A stretch of 64,000 nucleotides of DNA from Formosa sp. (GTDB lineage: Bacteria > Bacteroidota > Bacteroidia > Flavobacteriales > Flavobacteriaceae): NCBI GenBank assembly GCA_018673215.1, contig JABHDE010000033.1, positions 1 to 64,000 on the forward strand. The letters are read 5' to 3'. Below the pieces are notes generated by a model. The model searched no databases. It saw only the letters and a program-made list of their open reading frames with translations, and was not told the origin of the DNA. The position numbers and the translations under genes are program-made. Position 1 is the stretch's first letter. Each line of letters begins with the position of its first letter. Shown here piece by piece: positions 25,482 to 36,711 of this stretch.

Positions 25482-28475
25482 TTAGTCTTCTTTCTTGTCT
25501 AAACGCTTCAATGTATCATTCATGATTGGCGTTGCAATAAACAACGAAGAGTAGGTTCCTACAAGCACCCCTACAATAAGAGCAAACAACAATCCTCTTA
25601 AGGAGTCTGCTCCGAATGTAAACATCGCCAATAACACTACTAAAGTGGTTAAGGAGGTGTTTAAAGTACGGCTTAAGGTGCTGCTCAATGCGCTATTGAC
25701 AACTTTGTCAAATTTCCAACTTGAATGTTCGTTTAAGTATTCTCTAATTCTATCAAATACAACCACAGTATCATTTAATGAATACCCGATTACAGTCAAA
25801 ATTGCAGCAATAAATGCTTGATCAATTTCCATACTGAAAGGCAAGAACCTCCAAGCAATAGAAAAGATACCTAACACAATTAAAACATCATGAAATACAG
25901 CAGCTACGGCCCCTAATGAGAATTGCCACTTTTTGAATCGTATTAAAATATAAAGAAATACAACGATCAATGATCCTAAGACAGCCCAAACAGAAGATTT
26001 TTTAATATCATCTGCAATGGTTGGACTTACTTTTCCTGCATACATTTTACCAATATTATTATCGGCATCAATAAACTGCTTATAGGTTGTTGCATCAGGC
26101 AAAAATGGCACCAATGCTTCGTAAAGTTTTTCTTGAACTTCTTGATCTACCTCGGCTGAGTTTTCATCAACCTTGTACTTTGTAGAAATTTTTAATTGAT
26201 TTGCACTCCCGATTGTCTTCACCTCAGCACTGTTAAAAACGTCTGTCAGAGCCGATTTAACTTCTTCGGTGTTCATGTCTTGTGCAAAACGAACGGTGTA
26301 AGTTCTACCTCCAACAAAATCAATCCCTTGGTCCAGTCCTGTTGTAAATAACGATCCAAGTCCTGCAATGATAATAGTTCCAGATATTAAATAGGCTATT
26401 TTACGTTTTTTAAGGAATTCAATATTGATTGATCTGAACAAACCTTTGGTCATTCCTGTTGAGAATTCTAATTTCCCACCGCGGTTTAAATGCCAGTCGA
26501 TTAATAATCTTGAGATAAAAATCGCTGTAAATAAAGAAGTTAAAATACCGATAAGAAGTGTTGTTGCAAACCCTTTAATCGGTCCTGTTCCAAATACATA
26601 TAATATTAAAGCAGTAAGACCTGTTGTAATATTGGCATCTAAAATGGACGATAAAGCGTTATTAAATCCATCTTTAATCGATTCTTTTTGACCTTTTCCT
26701 TTAAACAATTCTTCACGGATTCGTTCGTAGATAAGAACATTTGCATCAACCGCAATACCAATTGTTAAAACAATTCCGGCAATTCCAGGCAATGTTAATA
26801 CAGCGCCTAGCCCGGAAAGAATTCCAAAAATTAAAATAATATTTAACACCAATGCAATGTTAGAGTAAATCCCTGCTTTTCCGTAATAAAACACCATCCA
26901 CAAAAGCACCAATGCTAATGCAATTAAAAACGATTTCATTCCACTGTCAATCGCTTCTTGACCTAATGAAGGTCCTACTTCTTCTGCTTGTACAATATCT
27001 GCAGAAGCTGGGAGTTTACCTGCACGTAATACGTTTGCTAAATCCACTGCTTCGTTCAAAGTAAACGAACCAGATATTTCAGAGTTTCCACCTGCAATTG
27101 GCCCAGAAGTTACTCCGGGTGCAGAATACACAATTTCGTCTAAAACAATGGCAATTTGGCCTGCAGTATTAAATGCATTGCCAGTCATTTCTTCCCATAC
27201 TTTGGCTCCCTTAAGGTTCATTTGCATGGACACACTTGGATTGCCATTTTGTTGGTACGCCTGACGGGCATCTGTGATTACGGCTCCACTTAATGGAGGC
27301 TCATTATCTCTATTTCCTTTTAAGGCGTATAATTCTACTAATTCAATGCTTTGAGAATCTTCGCCTGTCGTTTGCTGAACTTGAGGAATTCCCCAAACAA
27401 ATTTTGCATAACGTTGTTCTGGAGTTAATAAAGCACGAACTTGAGGATTGTTTAAATAATCTGTTACCAATTGCTTATCTTTTAGTTCAAAAGAAGCAAG
27501 AACGGGTCCTCCGCTACATCCTGGAGCGCGAATCAAGTCGATTAATGGGTTTATCTCTCCCGTATCACCTGTTACTGCATCGGTATCTCCAATAATATCA
27601 GAGATTGCATCTTCAGTCGTTTCAGTGGCGCTGGATTCAACTTCTGGTGTAGATGTTTCTACTATTTCTTTTAAAGTTTCATTGGCTTGAAAAATAAATG
27701 TTCCAAACTCTTCTCCTTTAAAAGCGTCCCAAAACTCTAACTGAGCGGTACTTTGTAGCAATCCTTTGACACGTTCAATTTCTTTGGCTCCTGGCAATTC
27801 AACTAAGATACGTCCAGAAGTTCCAATACGCTGAATGTTTGGTTGTGTTACCCCAAATTTATCAATACGTTTTCGAAGGACTTCGAAAGCCGAAACTATA
27901 GATTCATCAATTTTAAGTGACAATACAGGTTTGACCTCATCGTCTGTCATATCGAAAGTGATTTCTTCACTCAAAGTTCGATTTGCAAAAATATCTGGAG
28001 ATGCCAATTTTGTACCGCCCTGAATCGCTTCAAAGGCTACAAAAAAGTCTTCTAAATAGGTGTTTTGACTGTCTTTTTGAAGCTCTTCGGCATCACTCAA
28101 TGCTTTTCTGAAGACTGGGTCTTTACTTTCATTTGCCAATCCAACTAGAATATCTTTTACAGAAATTTGAAGAATGACACTGATACCTCCTTTAAGGTCC
28201 AAACCAAGATTCATGGATTTTTCATTCACTTCATCAAAGTCATACTGTGCAATTCCAATGTCATAAACTTCTTGGTTTTTCAGGGAATCTAAATACGTGC
28301 TTTGGAGTTGAGCGCGTTTGGCATCATAGTCTGCTTCAGTATCTGCTATTTTTTCAATAGCAAATTGCTTAGCATTATCTTCTATTTGGTTTGCTTTGAA
28401 ACTAAATGATAGTTGGTAAATACTTACCATACCAAATAAGAAAGCAAATAATTTTACGAGTCCTTTATTTTGCAT
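25482..28475 (-). CDS. secDF: Fused protein translocase subunit SecDF
   Basis: Inner-membrane RND-type factor that uses the proton gradient to pull exported proteins from the Sec channel. SecD and SecF are one 997-aa chain, the usual arrangement in Bacteroidota. The SecD half has the first helix, the large periplasmic P1 domain (about 40-510, here with an acidic Thr/Glu-rich insert near 265-310), then five helices with IGIAVDANVLIYERIREE. The SecF half starts about 690 and repeats the pattern with VIGYSLNDTVVVFDRIREYL. It has its own promoter (28515-28545) and terminator. It serves all Sec-dependent exports, including T9SS cargo. Confidence 0.96.
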   Translation of the reverse strand: MQNKGLVKLFAFLFGMVSIYQLSFSFKANQIEDNAKQFAIEKIADTEADYDAKRAQLQSTYLDSLKNQEVYDIGIAQYDFDEVNEKSMNLGLDLKGGISVILQISVKDILVGLANESKDPVFRKALSDAEELQKDSQNTYLEDFFVAFEAIQGGTKLASPDIFANRTLSEEITFDMTDDEVKPVLSLKIDESIVSAFEVLRKRIDKFGVTQPNIQRIGTSGRILVELPGAKEIERVKGLLQSTAQLEFWDAFKGEEFGTFIFQANETLKEIVETSTPEVESSATETTEDAISDIIGDTDAVTGDTGEINPLIDLIRAPGCSGGPVLASFELKDKQLVTDYLNNPQVRALLTPEQRYAKFVWGIPQVQQTTGEDSQSIELVELYALKGNRDNEPPLSGAVITDARQAYQQNGNPSVSMQMNLKGAKVWEEMTGNAFNTAGQIAIVLDEIVYSAPGVTSGPIAGGNSEISGSFTLNEAVDLANVLRAGKLPASADIVQAEEVGPSLGQEAIDSGMKSFLIALALVLLWMVFYYGKAGIYSNIALVLNIILIFGILSGLGAVLTLPGIAGIVLTIGIAVDANVLIYERIREELFKGKGQKESIKDGFNNALSSILDANITTGLTALILYVFGTGPIKGFATTLLIGILTSLFTAIFISRLLIDWHLNRGGKLEFSTGMTKGLFRSINIEFLKKRKIAYLISGTIIIAGLGSLFTTGLDQGIDFVGGRTYTVRFAQDMNTEEVKSALTDVFNSAEVKTIGSANQLKISTKYKVDENSAEVDQEVQEKLYEALVPFLPDATTYKQFIDADNNIGKMYAGKVSPTIADDIKKSSVWAVLGSLIVVFLYILIRFKKWQFSLGAVAAVFHDVLIVLGIFSIAWRFLPFSMEIDQAFIAAILTVIGYSLNDTVVVFDRIREYLNEHSSWKFDKVVNSALSSTLSRTLNTSLTTLVVLLAMFTFGADSLRGLLFALIVGVLVGTYSSLFIATPIMNDTLKRLDKKED

Positions 28476-28514
28476 TGTGAATTAATTTAATATGCATTAA
28501 TTTTTATAAACGAG

Positions 28515-28545
28515 CAAATATATGATTTAGGATGTGAATTGACAA
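28515..28545 (-). promoter_or_regulatory. Promoter of secDF (-33 and -7 elements)
   Basis: On the minus strand a TTG (28543-28545) is followed, after 20 bases, by TATATTTG (28515-28522). Both elements and the spacing fit the Bacteroidota housekeeping promoter. The -7 element is 39 bases before the secDF ATG. Confidence 0.7.
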
Positions 28546-28624
28546 TAGATTCTTTTGTTTTCAATAAAAAGGGTATTTTAAGATCTCATATTTGACAAAA
28601 ACACGATTCACCTGCTCATATATA

Positions 28625-29551
28625 TTACACGTCTAGTAATGAGTTTGTTTTTTTAACGCCTTCGGCACTGGTATGTAAATGGGCTTTTTCGCTATCGCTT
28701 AGTTCAATTTCAACGATTTTTTCGATTCCATTCGCTCCTAAAACAACGGGGACACCAATACATAAATCAGATAATCCATACTCACCATCTAGTAATACAG
28801 AACATGGGAATATTTTCTTCTGATCACATGCTATGGCTTGTACCAGTCCACTTACAGCGGCACCAGGGGCATACCAAGCAGAGGTTCCTAAAAGTTTTGT
28901 TAAGGTTGCTCCACCAACTTTGGTGTCTTCTTTTACTTGTTCTAAACGCTCCTGAGAAATAAATTCCGAAACTTTAATACTGTTTCGAGTTGCATGCGAA
29001 ATTAAAGGAACCATCCCAACATCACTATGTCCTCCAATGACCATGCCATCTACATCACTTATTGGAGCCTCTAAGGCTTCCGCTAATCTGTATTTAAAAC
29101 GTGCAGAGTCTAAAGCCCCCCCCATTCCAATGATTTTATGTTTTGGTAATCCAGTCACTTTATGTGCAAGATAGGTCATGGTATCCATTGGATTACTCAC
29201 AACAATCAAGACTGTATTTGGTGAGTGTTTTACCAAACTTGTAGAAACTGTTTTGACAATTCCTGCGTTGATTCCAATCAACTCTTCTCGAGTCATCCCT
29301 GGTTTTCTAGGAATTCCAGATGTGATCACACAAATATCACTGTTTGATGTCTTTGCATAATCATTGGTAGAACCCGTGATTTTTGTATCAAAACCATTAA
29401 GAGAAGCACATTGCATTAAATCCATTGCTTTTCCTTCAGCATATCCCTCTTTTATATCTAATAAGACCACTTCGGAAGCGAAATTTTTAATGGCGATGTA
29501 TTCTGCGCAACTTGCTCCAACTGCTCCAGCACCAACTACTGTTATTTTCAT
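28625..29551 (-). CDS. mdh: Malate dehydrogenase, LDH-like type
   Basis: Interconverts malate and oxaloacetate with NAD in the TCA cycle. At 308 aa it has the expected length. The N-terminal GAGAVGASCAEYIA is the Rossmann glycine motif; VVSNPMDTMTYLA and GMGGALDSARFKYRLAE carry substrate-binding Asn/Arg residues; GGHSDVGMVP holds the catalytic His. It lies 26 bases downstream of the DUF6588 gene, which itself follows gyrB, so it may be transcribed from the gyrB promoter; no -7 element is visible in the short gap. Confidence 0.96.
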   Translation of the reverse strand: MKITVVGAGAVGASCAEYIAIKNFASEVVLLDIKEGYAEGKAMDLMQCASLNGFDTKITGSTNDYAKTSNSDICVITSGIPRKPGMTREELIGINAGIVKTVSTSLVKHSPNTVLIVVSNPMDTMTYLAHKVTGLPKHKIIGMGGALDSARFKYRLAEALEAPISDVDGMVIGGHSDVGMVPLISHATRNSIKVSEFISQERLEQVKEDTKVGGATLTKLLGTSAWYAPGAAVSGLVQAIACDQKKIFPCSVLLDGEYGLSDLCIGVPVVLGANGIEKIVEIELSDSEKAHLHTSAEGVKKTNSLLDV

Positions 29552-29577
29552 TTTAATTTATTTATGTATTACTATTA

Positions 29578-30624
29578 TTATCTAAAACTAATTGCAACCC
29601 CAAGTGATGCAGTATTGTATTCTTGTACGGTGTAATCGGCAAATATCTTAACAAAAGGAAGGTTTAAACGCGCTCCCAAAGTAGCACGTGCACCCGTAGA
29701 TTTAAATTTTAAACTGATTGGATCTGAAACAGATTCGACAACAGAACCCTGACTGGTCCCATCAGAAGATTCAATCTGATAGGTTAAATCATAATCTCCA
29801 TTGACTTTAAATGTTGACGTCCCACCATTATAGCCTACACCCCCATATAGAGTCACAATTTGAAAATCTAGAGATCCCAATGCTTGAACGGTCCAAATAT
29901 TTAATTTGAATTCAGCACCTCCGTTGGTTACAGAAATTTCATCTGACACATCTCCGTCTTGAATTGTGTAGTCGATCGTTGAAGTTGTGTAAGCCCCTAA
30001 AACAGAGATGGAAAATGGAAGTTTTCCAACGGGTCCAAGATACTGTGTTAAATCATGCTGAAAACCCACTCCAATTAAATTGGCATTTACTTTTGAGGCA
30101 AAACCTGTTTTAGGAACATATCTTAATTTGATTGTTGTCTTAAAAGGCAGTCCAAGACCCACTTGAACAAAAGGGGTTGGAATGGCATTGGCAGGTAAAT
30201 CCTTTGCAACACCACCGGGCAAATCAAACGATCCTGCCTTGTAGCTCCCCCCTTGATAAGGGATTGAAACATCGAAAGTTGTATTTGAACTGTCTTTGCC
30301 TAAAACGGTTGGAATACTTGTTTCTCCGTTTGAAATGGATATAAAATTATAGTCGTCGGCAATAAACTCAAACACCTTGTCTTTACTCGGCGTAAAAGCA
30401 GCGTTGAGTCCAAAAGTAATGTCGAACCCAAACTTTTTATGTGATTTAGCCGTGGAATACCAGCCACCGTTCATACTACTCATAAGACCTTTCATCGATG
30501 GACTTAGGTAGTTTTGCAACAATGTACTTGCATCATCAGATGCAAGTACGACAGCTCCAATGTCTTGAGCACTTGAAAGGTTCACTCCTAAAAGAAATGC
30601 ACAGGAAATAATTAATTTTTTCAT
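29578..30624 (-). CDS. DUF6588 family outer-membrane-like protein
   Basis: A 348-aa secreted protein with a cleavable signal (1-19, ending LSSAQ). The remainder is strand-rich with alternating polar/nonpolar residues, and it ends in FADYTVQEYNTASLGVAISFR, which looks like the last strands of a beta-barrel, although it closes on Arg and not the usual aromatic residue. It contains the family opening YLSPSMKGLMSSMNGGWYSTAKSHK. No function is known; an outer-membrane location is inference. It is placed between gyrB (25 bases upstream) and mdh (26 bases downstream) on the same strand. Confidence 0.75.
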   Translation of the reverse strand: MKKLIISCAFLLGVNLSSAQDIGAVVLASDDASTLLQNYLSPSMKGLMSSMNGGWYSTAKSHKKFGFDITFGLNAAFTPSKDKVFEFIADDYNFISISNGETSIPTVLGKDSSNTTFDVSIPYQGGSYKAGSFDLPGGVAKDLPANAIPTPFVQVGLGLPFKTTIKLRYVPKTGFASKVNANLIGVGFQHDLTQYLGPVGKLPFSISVLGAYTTSTIDYTIQDGDVSDEISVTNGGAEFKLNIWTVQALGSLDFQIVTLYGGVGYNGGTSTFKVNGDYDLTYQIESSDGTSQGSVVESVSDPISLKFKSTGARATLGARLNLPFVKIFADYTVQEYNTASLGVAISFR

Positions 30625-30649
30625 ATGAAATAAGATTTGGGATTAGTAT

Positions 30650-32638
<1,989 letters not shown>

Positions 32639-32648
32639 CTAATGCTAA

Positions 32649-32656
32649 CAAAGATA
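32649..32656 (-). promoter_or_regulatory. -7 promoter element of gyrB
   Basis: Reads TATCTTTG on the minus strand, a perfect TAnnTTTG, 58 bases before the ATG. A small inverted repeat (CCGT, five A, ACGG at 32625-32637) lies within the leader; its role is unknown. Confidence 0.55.
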
Positions 32657-32737
32657 ATTAATCTTCTAAGGAATTTAAAGGCTTTTAAGGGGAATTATTA
32701 ACAATCGGCTGTTTTTTAGAAACGTCCTTAAATCCAC

Positions 32738-32770
32738 TAAAAATGCCCTTAAATTTGATTTAAGGGCATT
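32738..32770 (-). terminator. asnB terminator
   Basis: A perfect 12-bp stem AATGCCCTTAAA / TTTAAGGGCATT with a 5-base loop, 69 bases past the asnB stop. On the minus strand it runs into TTTTTA. Confidence 0.75.
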
Positions 32771-32839
32771 CTAATTTATCGATAAAACAAAAATTCCAAA
32801 CAAAGGCTTTAGAAGCTGTTATTTGGGTTTTAAAATTTT

Positions 32840-34507
32840 CTAGTCGTAAGCCTTGTCGTGCACTTTTGCAATCGCTCTTCCAGAAGGTTCGTTCATGTTT
32901 TTAAACGCTTCGTCCCATTCTAGAGCAATCGCTGTGCTACAAGCCACACTTGCCTCTTGAGGTACACTCAAAGCAGCGGCATCGCTTGGAAAATGTTCTT
33001 CGAAAATAGAACGGTAATAAAACTCTTCTTTGTTTTGCGGAGTTTGAATTGGGAATCTAAATTTAGCATTTGCCAACTGCTCATCAGACACCTCTTTATC
33101 AACAACTTCTTTAAGCGTGTCGATCCAACTGTAACCAACGCCATCAGAAAATTGTTCTTTTTGTCTCCAAGCGACACTTTCTGGTAACATGTCTTCAAAT
33201 GCTTTTCTAATGACCCATTTTTCCATGCGCTCACCATTAATCATTTTGTCTTGTGGGTTGATACGCATTGCCACATCCATGAACTCTTTGTCTAAAAATG
33301 GGACGCGCCCTTCAATCCCCCAAGCCATCAAGCTTTTATTAGCTCTCAAACAATCGTACATGTGTAATTTATCTAATTTACGCACTGTTTCATCATGAAA
33401 CTCTTCTGCATTTGGCGCTTTGTGAAAGTATAAATAACCGCCAAAAATCTCATCTGCTCCTTCACCAGAAAGCACCATTTTAATCCCCATAGATTTAATA
33501 ACTCTTGCCATCAAATACATTGGAGTTGACGAGCGAATGGTGGTAATGTCATAGGTTTCTATGTTGTAAATCACATCTTTTATAGCATCCAAACCTTCTT
33601 GAATGGTGAATTTTATTTCGTGGTGTATGGTTCCAATATAATCCGCAACTTTTTGAGCTGCCGCTAAATCTGGAGACCCCTCTAACCCAACAGAAAACGA
33701 ATGCAATTGAGGATACCAAGCATCAGAAGTGTCGTCAGATTCTACTCGTTTCTGCGCATATTTTTTAGCAATGGCAGAAGTGACTGAGGAATCTAACCCT
33801 CCTGATAGTAAAACTCCGTAAGGAACATCACTCATTAATTGTCTGTGAACCGCATCTTCCAATGCTTTTTTAACCTCAGCTATACTTGTTTCATTATCTT
33901 TTACAGCATCGTAGTCTGTCCACTCTCTATTGTACCATTTCACAAACGCACCATCGGTACTGGACATATAATGTCCTGGAGGAAATAATTCAATTTTAGT
34001 ACAAACACCTTCGAGGGCTTTTAATTCTGAAGCCACATAAAAGGTTCCGTTTTGATCCCACCCAATATACAAAGGAATAATACCCATATGATCTCTGGCG
34101 ATAAAATAGCTGTCTTTTTCTACATCATAGAGTGCAAAACCAAAAATTCCATTGAGGTCGTCTACAAAATCAACGCCTTTTTCTTTATACAATGCCAGAA
34201 TAATCTCACAATCGGATGCTGTTTGAAAATTATATGTTCCTTCAAATTGTTTACGCAATTCCCTGTGATTGTATATTTCTCCGTTAGCAGCCAATATGAG
34301 TTTTTTATCTTCACTAAATAACGGTTGTTGCCCAGATGCAGGATCTACAATAGCCAAACGCTCATGTGCCATGACGGTTTTTTCATCGCTATAAATACCG
34401 CTCCAGTCAGGTCCACGGTGTCTTATTTTTTTGGACATCTCAAGGACTTGAGGTCTTAAAATTTCTGATTTTTGTTTTAAATCAAATGCACAAACAATTC
34501 CACACAT
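32840..34507 (-). CDS. asnB: Asparagine synthase B (glutamine-hydrolysing)
   Basis: Makes asparagine from aspartate, ATP and glutamine. It is 555 aa, of the AsnB class. Cys2 (MCGIVCAFD) becomes the N-terminal nucleophile of the glutaminase domain after Met removal; RLAIVDP, NGEIYNH and the SDCE stretch follow. The synthetase half has the PP-loop LLSGGLDSSVTSA (about 230) and LSGEGADEIFGGY. A CTGCA-AATA-TGCAG inverted repeat lies 22-35 bases upstream (34529-34542) and may be an operator (inference). It is monocistronic. Confidence 0.96.
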   Translation of the reverse strand: MCGIVCAFDLKQKSEILRPQVLEMSKKIRHRGPDWSGIYSDEKTVMAHERLAIVDPASGQQPLFSEDKKLILAANGEIYNHRELRKQFEGTYNFQTASDCEIILALYKEKGVDFVDDLNGIFGFALYDVEKDSYFIARDHMGIIPLYIGWDQNGTFYVASELKALEGVCTKIELFPPGHYMSSTDGAFVKWYNREWTDYDAVKDNETSIAEVKKALEDAVHRQLMSDVPYGVLLSGGLDSSVTSAIAKKYAQKRVESDDTSDAWYPQLHSFSVGLEGSPDLAAAQKVADYIGTIHHEIKFTIQEGLDAIKDVIYNIETYDITTIRSSTPMYLMARVIKSMGIKMVLSGEGADEIFGGYLYFHKAPNAEEFHDETVRKLDKLHMYDCLRANKSLMAWGIEGRVPFLDKEFMDVAMRINPQDKMINGERMEKWVIRKAFEDMLPESVAWRQKEQFSDGVGYSWIDTLKEVVDKEVSDEQLANAKFRFPIQTPQNKEEFYYRSIFEEHFPSDAAALSVPQEASVACSTAIALEWDEAFKNMNEPSGRAIAKVHDKAYD

Positions 34508-34854
34508 AATAGTTTCTTATTTATTAGACTGCAAATATGCAGATATCATTATATATTATAAATAAGAATAGCTATAATGATTTTAATTTAAAACTAAATA
34601 TTAGTAATTAGTATATAAATGTAACTTTATATGTTCTAATCCAGCCAAAAAGTGATATAAATCAAGTCATTTGCTTGTAATTAGTAAAAAATGTATCCGT
34701 CTTTAAAAAGTCCCTCTGATGCGTGAAATCAAAGATTTCGAGCGGCAGCAAGAGAAATGATTTAAACTTTAAACATATAAACTTTAGCATTTATTTACCA
34801 CTATTTAGGGTATTAAAAAGTAATTTTAACCAAAACTAACAAATCTCAACTATT
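34508..34854. other. 347-bp intergenic region between asnB and the DUF2911 gene
   Basis: AT-rich spacer between divergent genes with no ORF I would support. Near asnB it has an inverted repeat (34529-34542) overlapping CATATTTG (minus strand, 7 of 8 matches to the -7 consensus). In the middle (34711-34755) there is a clearly GC-richer block with a hairpin. Near the DUF2911 gene it has TAATTTTA (34821-34828), also 7 of 8. Confidence 0.6.
34711..34755. other. GC-richer structured element of unknown nature
   Basis: Within very AT-rich spacer DNA, this block can fold as a stem: CTG/CAG, a mismatch, TGC/GCG, a GT/GA internal loop, then GAAATC/GATTTC around an AAA loop (34716-34748). It has no T-tract. 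It could be a REP-like palindromic repeat, a small RNA or a riboregulator; the sequence alone does not say. Confidence 0.35.
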
Positions 34855-35400
34855 ATGAAAAAATCAAATTTTATGACCTCAATCGTATTTACATTTTTAA
34901 TGTTAGTATCATTGAATGTAAATGCTCAGGAATTTAAAGGGCTAGACAAAAGTCCTATGGACGCCGCATCCTTTCCAGTTTCTTACAAAGAATCCAACAA
35001 ACTTGTTAAAATAACATACAGTCGTCCGCAATTGAAAGGGCGTTCGGTTGCTGAATTAGCTCCCAAAGGAAACGTATGGAGGACTGGGGCAAATGAAGCT
35101 GCTGAGTTAACATTATACACAGATATGATGCTAGGGACTACTAAAATTAAAGCTGGCACGTATACCTTTTACCTCATTCCAGGAGAGACAGAATGGACTG
35201 CGATTGTCAGTACAGACATAAATGTTTGGGGAAGTTATTTCTACAACGAAAAAAATGATGTTGCACGTATCAATGTTCCCGTTTCAAAAAGTGAAGAGTC
35301 TTTAGAAGCATTTTCTATTGCTTTTGAAAAATCAGATGAAGGCATACATATGCACTTAGGCTGGGGAACCGTTAGAGTGGCCGTACCTTTTACAAAATAA
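34855..35400 (+). CDS. DUF2911 family secreted protein
   Basis: A 181-aa protein with a Sec signal (1-24, ending NVNAQ). The mature part carries the DUF2911 core: ITYSRPQLKGR, WRTGANEAAELTLYTDM, AGTYTFYLIPGETEWTAIVSTDINVWGSYFYNEKNDVARINVP and a final HLGWGTVRVAVPF. The family is common in Bacteroidota, is probably a periplasmic beta-sandwich, and has no assigned function. It stands alone; its stop is 19 bases from that of the convergent queE. Confidence 0.85.
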   Translation: MKKSNFMTSIVFTFLMLVSLNVNAQEFKGLDKSPMDAASFPVSYKESNKLVKITYSRPQLKGRSVAELAPKGNVWRTGANEAAELTLYTDMMLGTTKIKAGTYTFYLIPGETEWTAIVSTDINVWGSYFYNEKNDVARINVPVSKSEESLEAFSIAFEKSDEGIHMHLGWGTVRVAVPFTK

Positions 35401-35419
35401 GCTGGAATTTAATTTTTAA

Positions 35420-36052
35420 TTAAGGAATATTCAAATACTTATGTGTTTGAAGAGATACCTTCCATTTGGGGTCTTTCATGACGTAATCCACAATAAAAGG
35501 CGTGACTTTGTCGCGCTTGCTCCACTCGGGTTGGAGGTATAAAATACAGTTGGGGTTTACTTTGGCGGCCTGTTCTTCTGCATACTTTAAATCATCAAGG
35601 TTGTAAACAATCACTTTAAGCTCGTGTGCTTTTTGATACACTTCGTCTAAAGGACCTTTTAATTTTTTAGGTGACAAGCAAATCCAATCCCAATCGCCAC
35701 TAAGTTTATATGCCCCAGAGGTTTCAATATGGGTTTGCATGCCATTTGATTTTAATTCGGTAGTCAATGGGTTCATGTCCCACATCAAGGGCTCACCGCC
35801 TGTCACTACAATGGTTTGACTTTCCTTAGCTGCATCGTTTGCAATATCCGAAATAGCAGTGGGCGGGTGTAAATCAGCATTCCAGCTTTCTTTGACATCG
35901 CACCAATGACAGCCCACATCACAGCCCCCTATTCTAATAAAATAGGCAGCAGTTCCTTTGTGAAAGCCTTCTCCTTGGATGGTATAGAACGCCTCCATAA
36001 GGGGCAACATTTTACCAGCGTTAACAAGCGATGTGATTTCAGTTTTTAACAT
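35420..36052 (-). CDS. queE: 7-carboxy-7-deazaguanine synthase (radical SAM)
   Basis: Contracts 6-carboxytetrahydropterin to 7-carboxy-7-deazaguanine in queuosine synthesis. From the ATG at 36052 it has 210 residues; a TTG three codons earlier is less likely. The iron-sulfur ligands are Cys44, Cys48 and Cys51 (CDVGCHWC, the C-x3-C-x2-C spacing of QueE and not the C-x14 type). EAFYTIQGEG precedes them, and VVTGGEPLMW and ETSGAYKL follow. Its substrate derives from the FolE product, and folE is also in this window, but no other que gene is. Confidence 0.94.
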   Translation of the reverse strand: MLKTEITSLVNAGKMLPLMEAFYTIQGEGFHKGTAAYFIRIGGCDVGCHWCDVKESWNADLHPPTAISDIANDAAKESQTIVVTGGEPLMWDMNPLTTELKSNGMQTHIETSGAYKLSGDWDWICLSPKKLKGPLDEVYQKAHELKVIVYNLDDLKYAEEQAAKVNPNCILYLQPEWSKRDKVTPFIVDYVMKDPKWKVSLQTHKYLNIP

Positions 36053-36132
36053 AATGAGCAAAAATAGTTCACTGTTTTTGGTTTAAGTCATAAAACTTCA
36101 TTTATTTTTACTGGAAATTAAAAAAATTAGCT

Positions 36133-36708
36133 TTGAACAATACAAAATCTAACAAGAAAAACTATTTATTGATCGGATTACTTCTAGGCCTTTTTGTGGC
36201 TTGTGAAACAAAAATAGATCCCTTCGCCATTACAAACCACAGCGTTGGAATGCTCACCGACTCCACAAAAGTGAATGCCCTCAATGTGGTATTTACAAAC
36301 GATTCTATCAGCAAATATATTGGGGGTGATGAATTTACAGGCAGTACTAACAGCATCCGTATTTTTGAAAAAGGAACGGGAGTTTTATTGTTAGAATTAG
36401 ACCCTAATTATTCCTTAGATTCACTGTCCACCATCCGAACGGTGCGTGTCATGGATCCGCGTTTTAAGAACAAAGACGGACTAAATACGCTGAGTACTTT
36501 TAAAGACATCAACTCAAAATACACCATTTCGAGCATTCAAAACACGTTGAGAAGTTTGATTATTTCTGTGGATGAAATCAATGCCTATTTCACTCTTAAC
36601 AAAACGGAATTACCCGAAGAAATGCGCTATGATATGACTCAAAAAATAGAAGCTATTTCCATTCCCGAAACAGCTAAAATCAAGGACTTTTACTTACAAT
36701 GGTATTAA
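36133..36708 (+). CDS. Lipoprotein of unknown function
   Basis: A 191-aa protein that I do not recognise. It carries a good lipoprotein signal: a basic start NKKNYLL, a hydrophobic core, and lipobox FVAC. The mature part is mixed alpha/beta and ends in LQWY. The start would be a TTG at 36133, because no ATG precedes the signal peptide. That TTG overlaps TAGCTTTG (36128-36135), a perfect -7 motif, so either the motif is chance or translation begins further on (a TTG at 36169 would remove the basic N-region, which is unlikely). It is followed by the cupin gene after 3 bases. Confidence 0.65.
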   Translation: MNNTKSNKKNYLLIGLLLGLFVACETKIDPFAITNHSVGMLTDSTKVNALNVVFTNDSISKYIGGDEFTGSTNSIRIFEKGTGVLLLELDPNYSLDSLSTIRTVRVMDPRFKNKDGLNTLSTFKDINSKYTISSIQNTLRSLIISVDEINAYFTLNKTELPEEMRYDMTQKIEAISIPETAKIKDFYLQWY

Positions 36709-36711
36709 AGT

